Positions 42,839 through 52,623 of a stretch of 64,000 nt of DNA are shown piece by piece; the stretch's first letter is position 1, and every line of letters begins with the position of its first letter. Location: assembly GCA_020721585.1 (NCBI GenBank), contig DYMK01000003.1:62001-126000 (forward strand), written 5' to 3'. Origin of the DNA: Sulfuricurvum sp. Its GTDB lineage: Bacteria; Campylobacterota; Campylobacteria; Campylobacterales; Sulfurimonadaceae. Made by a program: the position numbers and the translations under genes. A model generated the notes under the pieces. It was given only the letters and a program-made list of their open reading frames with translations. It was not told the origin of the DNA and ran no database searches.

Positions 42839-45265
42839 ATGCGTATTGTTATCGTAGGAGGGGGAATTGCGGCGGTGTATCTTGCTAATGCCCTAAGCAT
42901 CCAACCCCAATGGGAAGTGGTCATCGTCTCTGAAGAGGAGTTTCCCCCATACGACCGTATCCATCTGTGTGGTTTGGTGGATCATTCTAAAACCCTTGAT
43001 GCGATCACCTTGCATCTTAATCCCCGTGTCCGCGTGGAATTGAATCAAAAAATCACCGCCATTGACTCAACTGCAAAGCGGGTTTTAAGTGACCATGCCG
43101 CATTTCATTACGATAAACTCATTATCGCCACAGGGTCTAATCCTAAATCGCTGTTTGATATTTCCCACATTGATAATGCCGCTACGTTTCGCAGTGTTCA
43201 TGATTGTGAGCGGATTGCCAAGGGGATGGTGGATAAAAATGTGGTCATTGTGGGGGCAGGGCCTATCGCGTTGGAACTGCTTGATACGCTGATGAAAAAC
43301 GATGCTGCCAAAACCATCACCCTCATTGTCCGCAGTGACTATCTCTATTCGCGGGAGTTAAATCCCCTCTCGATTGCGTTGATACGTACTATTTTTGAAT
43401 CTGATCCCCGTATTACCATCGATTTTAATGATGCCATTGTCGATCGTGAACTTTTAGAAGGGAAGATTTATCGTATCTTGACTAAAAAAGGGAGGGTCAT
43501 CGAGGATCCTTTTCTTATTTTCGGGGTAGGAATTGATCCCAATATTGCCTTTGCCCGTGAGACCTTGGCGTGTGATAAAGGGGTTTTGGTCAACGCTTTT
43601 ATGCAAACTTCGGATGAGAATATTTATTGTGTCGGAGAAGCTGCGCAACTACGGGAGGGGGGATTTATCGCCGGACGGGTCAAAGAGTGTACGATGCAAG
43701 CCCACGTCGCCATCGCCCATCTTTTGGGGAAAGAACCCCAGTTTAAACCTGCGGTTACGATGGATGGACTTAAAGTGGGATCGTTTTTGTTTGCCGATTT
43801 GACCGCTCCTGATTTTAACCCCAAAGACCCCCATAACGAAACGATCTTGCTCTCTCATGCTGACCGAATCGATCAGTACATTGTCAATAATGATCGTCTC
43901 AAGCGGTTTATTGGGATCAATACCAATACCAATTTGTTGAAACTCAAATCACTTATGGAGCAAGACGACCCCATCGATGTGGGCTATTTTTATTCCAATC
44001 GTGTGATGTCGGAAAATGGGCGGTTGGTGTGCAGTTGTGAGGGGGTGCATGAACAAGAGTTGGTGAAGATTATTCGCGAGCATGGGGTCACCTCATTTGC
44101 TGAGCTTGAACCCTTTTCCACAGCAGGACGGACGTGCGGACGGTGCAAACATGACGTGTGCGCCCTTATCGCCGCCACCCCCATTGACCCCAAAGAGGCA
44201 TTAGAACGTAAACGCGCCCAAGAAGCCTCAGCCAAAGAAGGCAAGCTTGCCATGGTGCGGGAACGTATTGCCAAATACAACCGTATCCACCCCCAAAACC
44301 AACTCAGTGGGGAAAATCTCCAAGAGGCATTGGATTCCTTTGAGATGCGTCACGAATTTAATCGGTGGATTTCGATGGTGACCGCATCGATGCACTTGCA
44401 TCCTGACTACGAAGAGGTGGTCAAAGAAGGGGTGACCAATCTCAATAAAATCCCCATTATTTGGTTGGAACTTTCCGATTGCAGCGGTAACTCCGAAGCG
44501 TTTATCAAAACGTCGCACCCTACCGTCGATGATCTGATCCTCAAATACCTTTCGTTGGATTACCATGAGTTGCTTATGGCAGGATCGGGAGATCAGTCCG
44601 AAACCGCCCTCGATGCGATACTGCACAACGATCACGGAGCGTATATTCTCATCGTTGAGGGGGCGGTACCCTTGGGACTGGAAGGGAAATTTTTGCGCAT
44701 TGGTGCGAAGGGGGAGACGGGATTAGCCTTGCTTGAACGGGTCGCTTCGGGGGCGGCGGCGGTCATAGCGTTGGGGTCGTGTGCGTATGATGGTGGGGTA
44801 GTGGCAGCTGCACCCAATCCCACCGGTGCGGTTGGCGTTGCCCAAGCACTGCATCGAACCGATATTATCAATCTCCCCGGATGTCCGACCAATCCGATCA
44901 ATGTCGTAGGGACACTGTTGCACTATATCATGTTTGAGGAGTTTCCCAAACTGGATGAAAAAAACCGTCCCCAATGGGCATACAGCTTTAGAATTCACGA
45001 TAACTGTGAGCGCAGAGGGCATTATGATATGGAAGAGTTCGTCCGTGAATGGGGTGATGAGGGGGCGAAAAAAGGGTGGTGTCTGTTCCAAATGGGGTGC
45101 AAAGGACCCTACGCCAATCTCAATTGTTCTTTGGTGAAATTCAATGAGGGGACCAGCTGGCCTGTCCAAGTGGGACATGGATGTTTTGGGTGTGGTGAGG
45201 GGAAAATTGCCTTTGACCACTACGCCAACAATCGACCTTTGGAGGAAAAATCAGATGAAAACTAA
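42839..45265 (+). CDS. Flavoprotein/[NiFe]-hydrogenase small subunit fusion
   Basis: An 808-residue cytosolic fusion. Residues 1-390 form a two-dinucleotide-fold oxidoreductase (VIVGGGIAAVYLANAL, IIATGSNPKSL, VVIVGAGPIALELL, IYCVGEAAQL). A BFD-like [2Fe-2S] domain follows with C398, C400, C433 and C436 (CSC...CGRC). A charged linker leads to a hydrogenase small subunit from about 535 (SCAYDGG, LPGCPTNP, IHDNCERRGHYD, CLFQMGCKGPY, GHGCFGCGEG). The usual proximal CxxC is CSGN at 548-551, so Asn replaces the second Cys ligand. There is no Tat signal. The likely role is electron transfer between H2 and a nucleotide or quinone via flavin. Its end overlaps the large-subunit gene by 11 nt. Confidence 0.9.
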   Translation: MRIVIVGGGIAAVYLANALSIQPQWEVVIVSEEEFPPYDRIHLCGLVDHSKTLDAITLHLNPRVRVELNQKITAIDSTAKRVLSDHAAFHYDKLIIATGSNPKSLFDISHIDNAATFRSVHDCERIAKGMVDKNVVIVGAGPIALELLDTLMKNDAAKTITLIVRSDYLYSRELNPLSIALIRTIFESDPRITIDFNDAIVDRELLEGKIYRILTKKGRVIEDPFLIFGVGIDPNIAFARETLACDKGVLVNAFMQTSDENIYCVGEAAQLREGGFIAGRVKECTMQAHVAIAHLLGKEPQFKPAVTMDGLKVGSFLFADLTAPDFNPKDPHNETILLSHADRIDQYIVNNDRLKRFIGINTNTNLLKLKSLMEQDDPIDVGYFYSNRVMSENGRLVCSCEGVHEQELVKIIREHGVTSFAELEPFSTAGRTCGRCKHDVCALIAATPIDPKEALERKRAQEASAKEGKLAMVRERIAKYNRIHPQNQLSGENLQEALDSFEMRHEFNRWISMVTASMHLHPDYEEVVKEGVTNLNKIPIIWLELSDCSGNSEAFIKTSHPTVDDLILKYLSLDYHELLMAGSGDQSETALDAILHNDHGAYILIVEGAVPLGLEGKFLRIGAKGETGLALLERVASGAAAVIALGSCAYDGGVVAAAPNPTGAVGVAQALHRTDIINLPGCPTNPINVVGTLLHYIMFEEFPKLDEKNRPQWAYSFRIHDNCERRGHYDMEEFVREWGDEGAKKGWCLFQMGCKGPYANLNCSLVKFNEGTSWPVQVGHGCFGCGEGKIAFDHYANNRPLEEKSDEN

Positions 45266-46940
45266 AAAAATTATCATTGACCCCATTACCCGTATTGAGG
45301 GGCATTTGCGGATCGAAGTGGAAATCGATGAGGACAATATTATCCGTGAAGCATGGGCTTCGGGACAACTGTTTCGGGGGATTGAGACCATTTTACAAGG
45401 GCGTGACCCCAGAGATGCGGGACTCATCGCCCAACGTATTTGTGGGGTGTGTACCAACGCCCATTATCGCGCCTCTATCAGTGCTGTGGAGGAGGCGTAT
45501 GGGATTGTTATCCCTCCCAATGCCGAGATTATCCGTAATCTGGTCACCCTCTCGCTGTTTGTCCAAGACCATATCGTCCACTATTATCACCTCCATTCGC
45601 TTGATTATGTCGATATTACCAGTGCGCTTGGTGCCTCGTGTGCCAAAGCCCAAGAAGAGGCGCATCGCTATTGCGCTTCTCCGTATCGTAATTCGGTCGA
45701 GCATTTGGAAAATGTCCAAGAAAAACTGACCAACTATGTCAAAGCAGGACGGTTAGGACTCTTTGCCAATGGGTATTGGGGTCATGAGGCGTATCGTCTT
45801 ACCCCTGAGCAAAACCTAATCCAGATGAACCACTACCTCGAAGCGCTCACCATTCAGCGGGATATTTCCAAAGCGATTGCGATTTTTGCGGGCAAAACAC
45901 CCCATCCCCAAAATCTCGTCGTAGGGGGGGTGACCAGTGTGGCGGAGATCCTCAATCCCCAACGGCTCAATGACTTTTTATTTATCATCAAAGAGGTGCG
46001 AGAATTTATTTCCCGTGCCTACATCCCCGATATGGTGATGATGATTGACGCGTATCGTGAGAGTATCCACACAGGTGAGGGGCGCGCGAGTGGAAACTTC
46101 ATGGGGTGTGGCGGCTACCGTTTTTCCCATGGGGGGACACTGTTTGAATCAGGGGTGATTAAAGGGCATAATTTTGACCGTATCGACCCCTTTGATGCGA
46201 CCAAAATCACCGAAGAAGCGTCCCGTTCGTGGTACGAAAACGATGCACCACTCTCCCCCTACGAGGGGGAAACCACCCCTTTTTATACCGATCTCAATGA
46301 CGATGGTTCCCTAAAAACCCACGGAAAATACACATGGGTCAAAGCCCCCCGTTATGAGGGAGAGGTAATGGAAGTAGGACCTCTTGCACGGATGATGATC
46401 GGATATAGCAAAAACTCCCCCGCGATTGTCCCCTACATGGAGGCGTTTATGAAGCGGTCTACTATGAAATTGATCGATTTTTCGACCACCATTGGGCGCA
46501 ATGCTGCCCGCGCGGTCGAGGCACAACTGTGTTGCGATTACCTCTTTGATATGATGAGCGATTTGATCGAAAACGTCAAATATTTCGATGAGACCACATG
46601 GAGCAAATACGTCTTTGAATCACTCCCCCAATCCTCCCAAGGGGCAGGAATTTTTGAAGTACCACGCGGGGTATTGGGACATTTTGTCAAAATCGAAGGG
46701 GGAAAGATTGCCAATTACCAAGCAGTCGTCCCCACCACATGGAACGCTTCCCCCAAAGATGCCCGCAATCAACGGGGGGCGTATGAAGCATCCCTTATTG
46801 GTCTGCGCTTAGCCGATCCCACCCAACCGCTGGAAGTGTTACGCACCATCCATTCGTTTGATCCGTGTTTGGCGTGCGCGGTACACGTGATCGATGCTAC
46901 AGGCAAAGAGCTAGCACGGTATAAAATCGCAACGCCGTAG
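45255..46940 (+). CDS. [NiFe]-hydrogenase large subunit
   Basis: A 561-residue catalytic subunit. The N-terminal nickel motif is RICGVCTNAH and the C-terminal one DPCLACAVH, giving four Cys ligands. After the final His a 17-residue tail (VIDATGKELARYKIATP) remains to be removed by a maturation protease not seen here. I start at the ATG at 45255 (MKTKKIIIDPITRIEG), which overlaps the fusion gene. It resembles uptake-type group 1/2 enzymes (VVGGVTSV, GGCGGYRF-like regions), but the partner architecture rules out a periplasmic group 1 enzyme. The start lacks a signal peptide, as normal for large subunits. Confidence 0.95.
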   Translation: MKTKKIIIDPITRIEGHLRIEVEIDEDNIIREAWASGQLFRGIETILQGRDPRDAGLIAQRICGVCTNAHYRASISAVEEAYGIVIPPNAEIIRNLVTLSLFVQDHIVHYYHLHSLDYVDITSALGASCAKAQEEAHRYCASPYRNSVEHLENVQEKLTNYVKAGRLGLFANGYWGHEAYRLTPEQNLIQMNHYLEALTIQRDISKAIAIFAGKTPHPQNLVVGGVTSVAEILNPQRLNDFLFIIKEVREFISRAYIPDMVMMIDAYRESIHTGEGRASGNFMGCGGYRFSHGGTLFESGVIKGHNFDRIDPFDATKITEEASRSWYENDAPLSPYEGETTPFYTDLNDDGSLKTHGKYTWVKAPRYEGEVMEVGPLARMMIGYSKNSPAIVPYMEAFMKRSTMKLIDFSTTIGRNAARAVEAQLCCDYLFDMMSDLIENVKYFDETTWSKYVFESLPQSSQGAGIFEVPRGVLGHFVKIEGGKIANYQAVVPTTWNASPKDARNQRGAYEASLIGLRLADPTQPLEVLRTIHSFDPCLACAVHVIDATGKELARYKIATP

Positions 46941-46950
46941 TGAATTCATG

Positions 46951-46956
46951 TATAAT
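46951..46956 (+). promoter_or_regulatory. Predicted -10 box for the restriction-modification pair
   Basis: TATAAT at 46951-46956 and a second CTATAAT just after it, about 80 nt upstream of the endonuclease ATG. The AT-rich acquired pair thus has its own promoter. Confidence 0.45.
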
Positions 46957-47035
46957 CCTATAATTTTTATTTTCTTTGATGCCCTTTCTTTGGCTGAAAG
47001 AATAAAACCCCCATTTGGAAAAGGATGACTTTAAG

Positions 47036-47659
47036 ATGACGATAGAGCAAGCAATACAAGCATTAGCACAAAAATATGCAGACACTTTAAAACATCAAAT
47101 TAATGATAGAACGGAAGAGATGAAAGGTGATGATAAATCACATTATTTGGTTTATCACGTTTTAGGAGTAACCGATGAAGAGGGTCATTTAATTGATTTA
47201 TATCAAAATAAAGGGCGTTTTTTATACAAATACGCAGGTTCATTTTTAGAAGAAGCGACAAAGCTATGTTTTTTACATAAATTTCCTGAATCTGCTACAA
47301 CTAAAATAACAAATACTTTAGGGACACGTCCAAAAACGTTTGAAATTGATTGTTTAGAAGGGAATAATGCCATAGAGATAAAATGGCGAGATGCCACAAC
47401 GGATGGTGACCATATAACAAAAGAACATACAAGAATTAGAGTAATTCATGCGGCAGGGTATACTCCCATTAGAGTAATGTTTTATTATCCCAATCGAGAA
47501 CAAGCTATGAAAATTCAAAGTACCTTAGAAACTCTTTATAAAGGTATTGGAGGTCACTATTATTATGGAGATAGTGCTTGGTATTATGTAAAAGATAGAA
47601 CGGGTATCGATTTAAAAAATATTTTAGAAAAAATTGCTAAAGAGAATACTGGAGCATAA
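47036..47659 (+). CDS. ApaLI-like type II restriction endonuclease
   Basis: A 207-residue AT-rich protein resembling the ApaLI family, whose reference enzyme cuts GTGCAC. The PD-(D/E)XK core is FEIDCLEGNNAIEIKWRD, with Asp105, Glu114 and Lys116. The gene starts at ATG 47036 after AAAAGGA; a TTG seven codons upstream is possible. A methyltransferase follows 2 nt after the stop. The target site is inferred only from family resemblance. Confidence 0.75.
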   Translation: MTIEQAIQALAQKYADTLKHQINDRTEEMKGDDKSHYLVYHVLGVTDEEGHLIDLYQNKGRFLYKYAGSFLEEATKLCFLHKFPESATTKITNTLGTRPKTFEIDCLEGNNAIEIKWRDATTDGDHITKEHTRIRVIHAAGYTPIRVMFYYPNREQAMKIQSTLETLYKGIGGHYYYGDSAWYYVKDRTGIDLKNILEKIAKENTGA

Positions 47660-47661
47660 CA

Positions 47662-48852
47662 TTGGAAAATGTTTTACAAGGTGATTGCCTAGAACTTTTA
47701 CAAGCGTTTGAGGATAATAGTATTGATTTAATCTATTTGGATCCCCCTTTTTTTACTAACACCATACAAAAACTGACAACAAGAGATGGAAGTAAAGAAT
47801 TTTCCTATAAAGATATGTGGAAAAGTAATGAAGAATATGCAGAGTTTTTGTATTACCGATTAGTTGCATTAAAAAGAGTACTCAAAGAGACAGGAAATAT
47901 TTTCGTCCATTGTGATAGAAATTCTACACATATTGTGAAAATGCTTTTAGATGATATTTTTGGCGTAGAACACTTTCAATCGGAAATTATTTGGTATTAT
48001 AAGCGATGGTCAAATTCAAAAAAAGGTTTGCTACCTTCCCATCAAACGATCTATTTTTATTCAAAAACGTCATCTTTTACCTTTAATACGCTTTACAATA
48101 ACTATTCAGAAACAACCAATGTAGATCAAATTTTACAAAAAAGAACCAAAGACTATCAGGGTAAAACAGTCTATGCACGTGATGAAAATGGCAATACCAT
48201 AAATAGTGATAGTAAAAAAGGGGTTCCTTTAAATGATGTTTGGGAAATACCCTATTTGAACCCAAAAGCCAAAGAGAGAGTGGGATATCCAACCCAAAAG
48301 CCAATCGTATTATTAGAAAAAATCATTGACATAGCGTCAAATGAGGGTGATACAATACTTGATCCTTTTTGTGGCAGTGGCACAACGTTAGTTGCTGGAA
48401 AATTAAAAAATAGAAACGTCATTGGTATGGATATTTCAGACGATGCGATTCAACTAACACGGTCAAGATTGGATAATCCCATTAAAAGTGAATCAAATTT
48501 GCTTAAAAACGGAAAAGAATCGTATAAAAATAGTGATCTCCTTGTTGAAAAAATTTTACACGATATAGACTATATTCCCGTTCAAAGAAATAGAGGTATA
48601 GATGCAATATTAAAGAAAACGTATCAAAATAGCCCCATATTGGTACGTATCCAAAAAAAGGATGAAACACTGCAAGAAGCGATTAAAAAACTCACGAATG
48701 CAATAAAAGTTAAGCATTCCAAAAAATCATTTTTAATACGAACCAATGATATAGAATCATTATTGGAATATGATATGGTTGATACTAAAATAGAAATCAT
48801 CAATGCCACCTCGTATGGATTCAAAAAACTTTTAAATAATACAAATTTTTGA
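47662..48852 (+). CDS. DNA methyltransferase, beta class (cognate of the ApaLI-like nuclease)
   Basis: A 396-residue N4-cytosine or N6-adenine methyltransferase. DPPF at 27-30 (IDLIYLDPPFFTN) precedes the SAM motif ILDPFCGSGTTLVAGKLKNR (around 232-251), the beta-class order. The C-terminal 120 residues are an extra domain of unclear role. TTG is the most likely start, 2 nt after the endonuclease stop. The pair would protect and cut the same site. The gene is AT-rich and inserted between the hydrogenase and hypF. Confidence 0.9.
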   Translation: MENVLQGDCLELLQAFEDNSIDLIYLDPPFFTNTIQKLTTRDGSKEFSYKDMWKSNEEYAEFLYYRLVALKRVLKETGNIFVHCDRNSTHIVKMLLDDIFGVEHFQSEIIWYYKRWSNSKKGLLPSHQTIYFYSKTSSFTFNTLYNNYSETTNVDQILQKRTKDYQGKTVYARDENGNTINSDSKKGVPLNDVWEIPYLNPKAKERVGYPTQKPIVLLEKIIDIASNEGDTILDPFCGSGTTLVAGKLKNRNVIGMDISDDAIQLTRSRLDNPIKSESNLLKNGKESYKNSDLLVEKILHDIDYIPVQRNRGIDAILKKTYQNSPILVRIQKKDETLQEAIKKLTNAIKVKHSKKSFLIRTNDIESLLEYDMVDTKIEIINATSYGFKKLLNNTNF

Positions 48853-48869
48853 TTTTTGACTGTGGCACA

Positions 48870-51083
48870 ATGAAACAGTACTCTCTTACCATTCAAGGAT
48901 TAGTCCAAGGGGTAGGGTTTCGCCCGTTTGTCTATCGTGAAGCCCTTGCCCATGGAATTCGGGGATGGGTTAAAAATACCCCACAAGGGGTCATCATTAA
49001 GGCACAAGGGGAACACTCCGAAGCCTTTGTTAATGCCCTGCGTACCCATCTTCCCCCCAATGCCCGTATCGATTCGATGGAGATTAGCCTCTTGGAGGGG
49101 GAGGTTTATACCGATTTTACCATTCGTGAGAGTGTAGTGGGTGAAGGGGGTGTTACGATTCCACTGGATCGTGCCTTATGCCCTGCGTGTGAGGCGGAGA
49201 TGGACGATCCCCACAATCGCCGTTACGCTTATCCGTTTATCAACTGCACCGACTGTGGCCCGCGCTATACGATTCTCCACACTCCTCCCTACGACCGTGT
49301 TCGCACCTCGATGAATACGTTTGGGATGTGTTTGGCATGCGCAAGCGAATACACCGATCCCACCTCACGATGCTATCATGCCCAACCCATCAGTTGTCCC
49401 CAGTGTGGCCCACAGCTTCGTTTTTTGAATCATCAGGGCAATGTTCTCTCAGGTGATCCCATCGATCATGCCATCACGATGCTCAAGGAGGGGAAGATCA
49501 TCGCCCTCAAAGGGCTGGGGGGATTTCATCTGATGTGCGATGCGACCAATGATGAAACGGTAGGAGAGCTACGAAGACGAAAGCACCGTAAAGCAAAACC
49601 GCTTGCGGTGATGTTTGGTTCACTCGAACAGCTTGAAACGTATGTATCGATCAATGAGGTGGAAAGAAACCATATCACGGGTTCTATCAAGCCTATCGTG
49701 ATCGTTGATGCAAAAGCTGGGACAAGCTTATCCCCTCAGATTGCTCCCCATATTCAAAGATTAGGGGTATTCCTCCCCTACACCCCGCTTCATCGGTTGT
49801 TATGTGAGCAGATTGATTTCCCTCTCGTTGCCACCAGTGCCAATATCAGTGACGAACCCATTATCGTCTCGTCTGATGCGCTGTTGCACTCGCTTAGTCA
49901 CGTGGTAGAGGGGATTCTTGACCATAACCGCCCGATAGTAAATGCCCTTGATGATGCGGTGATTCAGATTGCCGAGGATCGGGTGGTGATGTTGCGTCTG
50001 GGTCGAGGGTTTGCACCCCATACGTTTCCCTTGGCGCGATCAATCACGCAATCCATACTTGCCTTAGGGGCACACCAAAAAAGCGCCATTGCGTTGGGAG
50101 ACCACACGACCATGGTCTTAAGCGGTCATATCGGCGATTTGGGGAGCATTGAAGCCGATGGGTATTTTGACCAAACGATTGAAACGGTGTTGCGGTGGTA
50201 TCAGTGTACCCCCTGCCTCCTTGTCCACGATCTTCATCCGCTTTACTCCTCGACCCGTTATGCCCACCATCAACCCTCTGACCATTATGGGGTACAACAC
50301 CATTACGCCCATATTTTGGCGTGCATGGCAGAGTATGGCTTGGATGAAACGGTACTGGGCTTTGCGTTCGATGGGACAGGATACGCAGCGGATGGAACGT
50401 TGTGGGGGGGAGAGGTGATGATTGCCACGCTCCATGGCTATGAGCGGATCGGTCACCTTAAACCTTTTGCCCTGCTGGGGGGAGAAAACGCGATCAAAGA
50501 ACCGCGACGGATTGCGTTGTCATTGCTGTTTGAGAGTTACACTCTCGATGAAGTGATACGTCTAAAATCCCCGACGGTGGAAGCCTTTTTACCCCATGAG
50601 ATCCGAACGCTTCACCATATGTGGTTCAAAAATATCAACGCTCCCCGAAGCTCATCAATGGGGCGATTGTTTGATGCGGTTGCTTCCTTGGGGGGATTTA
50701 TTCAGACGTTGGAGTATGAGGGTCAGGGGGGGATGATGTTGGAAGCGTTTGTGAAGGATTCTATAACAGAGCCGTTTGCTTTTGAGGTAAATGATGGGAT
50801 AATCAATCTCTCGCCGATGGTTTTGGAAATCATCGCTTTAGAGGGGGATAAAACACAAATCGCTAGCCGTTTTATCGCTACGGTCGTGGCGATGATAGCG
50901 CATTTTGTTCACCGCTATCCCCATCTCCCCATTGTGATTGGGGGAGGAGTTTTTCAAAATCACGCGCTTATGCGTCGCCTCTATCGCCGCTTCGGTGAAG
51001 GAGCGTTTTATGCCCAACAGCAAACGCCGATCAATGACGGCTCGATTGCTCTCGGTCAGCTTTATTATGCGATACACAATTAA
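48870..51083 (+). CDS. hypF: Hydrogenase maturation carbamoyltransferase HypF
   Basis: A 737-residue protein that makes the carbamoyl group for the CN ligands of the [NiFe] site. In order: acylphosphatase-like domain (LTIQGLVQGVGFRPFVYREA), two zinc fingers (CPACEAEMDDP and INCTDCGPRYTI; CLACASEYTD and ISCPQCGP), a YrdC-type domain (KHRKAKPLAVMFG), and a Kae1-like domain (HHYAHILACMAE, FAFDGTGYAADGTLWGGE). I start at the ATG at 48870; an in-frame TTG seven codons earlier is possible. It is placed just behind the restriction-modification insertion and shows core-like base composition. Confidence 0.95.
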   Translation: MKQYSLTIQGLVQGVGFRPFVYREALAHGIRGWVKNTPQGVIIKAQGEHSEAFVNALRTHLPPNARIDSMEISLLEGEVYTDFTIRESVVGEGGVTIPLDRALCPACEAEMDDPHNRRYAYPFINCTDCGPRYTILHTPPYDRVRTSMNTFGMCLACASEYTDPTSRCYHAQPISCPQCGPQLRFLNHQGNVLSGDPIDHAITMLKEGKIIALKGLGGFHLMCDATNDETVGELRRRKHRKAKPLAVMFGSLEQLETYVSINEVERNHITGSIKPIVIVDAKAGTSLSPQIAPHIQRLGVFLPYTPLHRLLCEQIDFPLVATSANISDEPIIVSSDALLHSLSHVVEGILDHNRPIVNALDDAVIQIAEDRVVMLRLGRGFAPHTFPLARSITQSILALGAHQKSAIALGDHTTMVLSGHIGDLGSIEADGYFDQTIETVLRWYQCTPCLLVHDLHPLYSSTRYAHHQPSDHYGVQHHYAHILACMAEYGLDETVLGFAFDGTGYAADGTLWGGEVMIATLHGYERIGHLKPFALLGGENAIKEPRRIALSLLFESYTLDEVIRLKSPTVEAFLPHEIRTLHHMWFKNINAPRSSSMGRLFDAVASLGGFIQTLEYEGQGGMMLEAFVKDSITEPFAFEVNDGIINLSPMVLEIIALEGDKTQIASRFIATVVAMIAHFVHRYPHLPIVIGGGVFQNHALMRRLYRRFGEGAFYAQQQTPINDGSIALGQLYYAIHN

Positions 51084-51196
51084 TGTTGTGCAAATGATTT
51101 TTTTCCTGTCATCCTCGGGTTTGATCCAACGATTCATTATTAAGAGAATTTTAAAAACTTTTACAATACAGAAGTTACAGAAAACAAAGGAAAGTT

Positions 51197-51484
51197 ATGA
51201 AAGACTACAGTAAAATAGTCCTACAAGACATTATAGCCAAAGCAAGAAAAGTACCTCAAGAAAATAGAAATACAGATGGATCATTAGAAATAAAAGTATC
51301 CGATAATGATTTGAAGAAAATTTCAGGCAGAAAAAGACTTAGGGAAAGCTTAAAAAATAATATTTTTAATGATTTAAATGAGAAGGATATTACTACTAAA
51401 AAATGTGATACTGATTCATTATGTATCATTATCCCTAAAGAAAAAATGGGAAAACAAATAATTAATTATAAAGATATTGTATAG
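51197..51484 (+). CDS. Small AT-rich hypothetical protein
   Basis: A 95-residue gene (MKDYSKIVLQDIIAKARKVP) with a good AAAGGAAA ribosome site. It is rich in Lys, Asp and Ile, with no signal peptide, membrane segment or family I recognise. It opens an accessory zone that runs to 53 kb. Confidence 0.45.
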   Translation: MKDYSKIVLQDIIAKARKVPQENRNTDGSLEIKVSDNDLKKISGRKRLRESLKNNIFNDLNEKDITTKKCDTDSLCIIIPKEKMGKQIINYKDIV

Positions 51485-51643
51485 CTTTTTATTTTTTTTA
51501 ATACTCAGTAGAAAAATAAAAATACCTGACAAGAGACTTGGCTTTCAGCTGCAAGCAGTACCAGACAATGTGCGTCCGTTAGAAAGCCTAAGTGCTAGAA
51601 TGATAGAATAAAAATAGTTAAATAGTAATAAAGGGATTCAAAA

Positions 51644-52414
51644 TTGACGCTGAGCGATAAAGTATTGGCTGAGTTATGTACGGCGTTAAATATCGATAAT
51701 ACACATCCCGAATATTTCAAATTTGGAAAAGCCGGTGATCTTGTCAATCAAGCTTATTTCAAAATTGCTATCAACGAATTTGCCAATATAAAAACCTCCA
51801 ATTCTACTAAGGTCATAAAATCCGATTTTGATTTTTTGATGGGACTGTACAATAAGCATATCAAAGAGCATCAAGTGATGTTTTTACTGTTCAACATTTT
51901 TGAGACGGCGATCCGTTCAAAAGCGGCAGTTGTTTTATCTCAAAAATACAGTTCTCCAGATCAAGATGATTGGCTTCATAACCCCTCTTTGGTTCCTCCA
52001 AAAATTCAACATACTTTGGATAAATCAGTCGAAATAATCCAACTAGATGGTGAAGACATACAGAATTTGGATACATTTCAGGTTTTCGATTATATATTGC
52101 TCGGCGGATTGAAGACACTCTATATTTCTTTTTGGGCGGATTTAGCAGACCTATTTGAAGAAAAAGAGTTTAAAGGATATAAGCTCAAGAAAATTGGTAA
52201 AAAATCGATGACGATCATGCTTGAGTCGATACGAAAGTCTCGTAATGACAATGCCCATCATAAACCATTTCACAGTAGCCGAAAAAAACGGCATAAAATT
52301 GTTGATGATATAGAATTGATTTTGGCACACCTTGGTTTTAATCTTGAAGATGCTATTACCAACATCGATCCATATCATCGCATCATTCGATTAAAATACT
52401 CGTCCATCTGTTAG
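51644..52414 (+). CDS. Abi-like protein with HEPN-type motif
   Basis: A 256-residue AT-rich protein. LESIRKSRNDNAHHKPF carries RNDNAH, an RX4H motif of the HEPN ribonuclease superfamily, in the arrangement seen in Abi_2-type abortive-infection proteins. The upstream region includes VMFLLFNIFETAIRS, also usual for that group. Start is a TTG after AAAGGG. A role in phage defence is likely for the family but not shown here. Confidence 0.65.
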   Translation: MTLSDKVLAELCTALNIDNTHPEYFKFGKAGDLVNQAYFKIAINEFANIKTSNSTKVIKSDFDFLMGLYNKHIKEHQVMFLLFNIFETAIRSKAAVVLSQKYSSPDQDDWLHNPSLVPPKIQHTLDKSVEIIQLDGEDIQNLDTFQVFDYILLGGLKTLYISFWADLADLFEEKEFKGYKLKKIGKKSMTIMLESIRKSRNDNAHHKPFHSSRKKRHKIVDDIELILAHLGFNLEDAITNIDPYHRIIRLKYSSIC

Positions 52415-52623
52415 TATCAAGGCACAATGAGAATAGTCTGTTTCTCAATTTTTTGCATATTAGAATGGTCACATATCAGAATTTTATAAAATACAAACCA
52501 TGAGTAAGAATTGACCGATTTGAAAACTGCAACAACAAAAACTAATCCCAAAGGAAAACACATGGATACAAAAGTAGCCCTCATTGGTTTAGAAAACCCA
52601 TTGTTTAGGGATTAGGGAACTAG

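Noticed and set aside
49708-49740. AAAGCTGGGACAAGCTTATC inside hypF as a repeat insertion
   Set aside because: The frame reads through as normal HypF sequence (SLSPQIAP), so this is ordinary coding DNA with chance similarity to the repeats.
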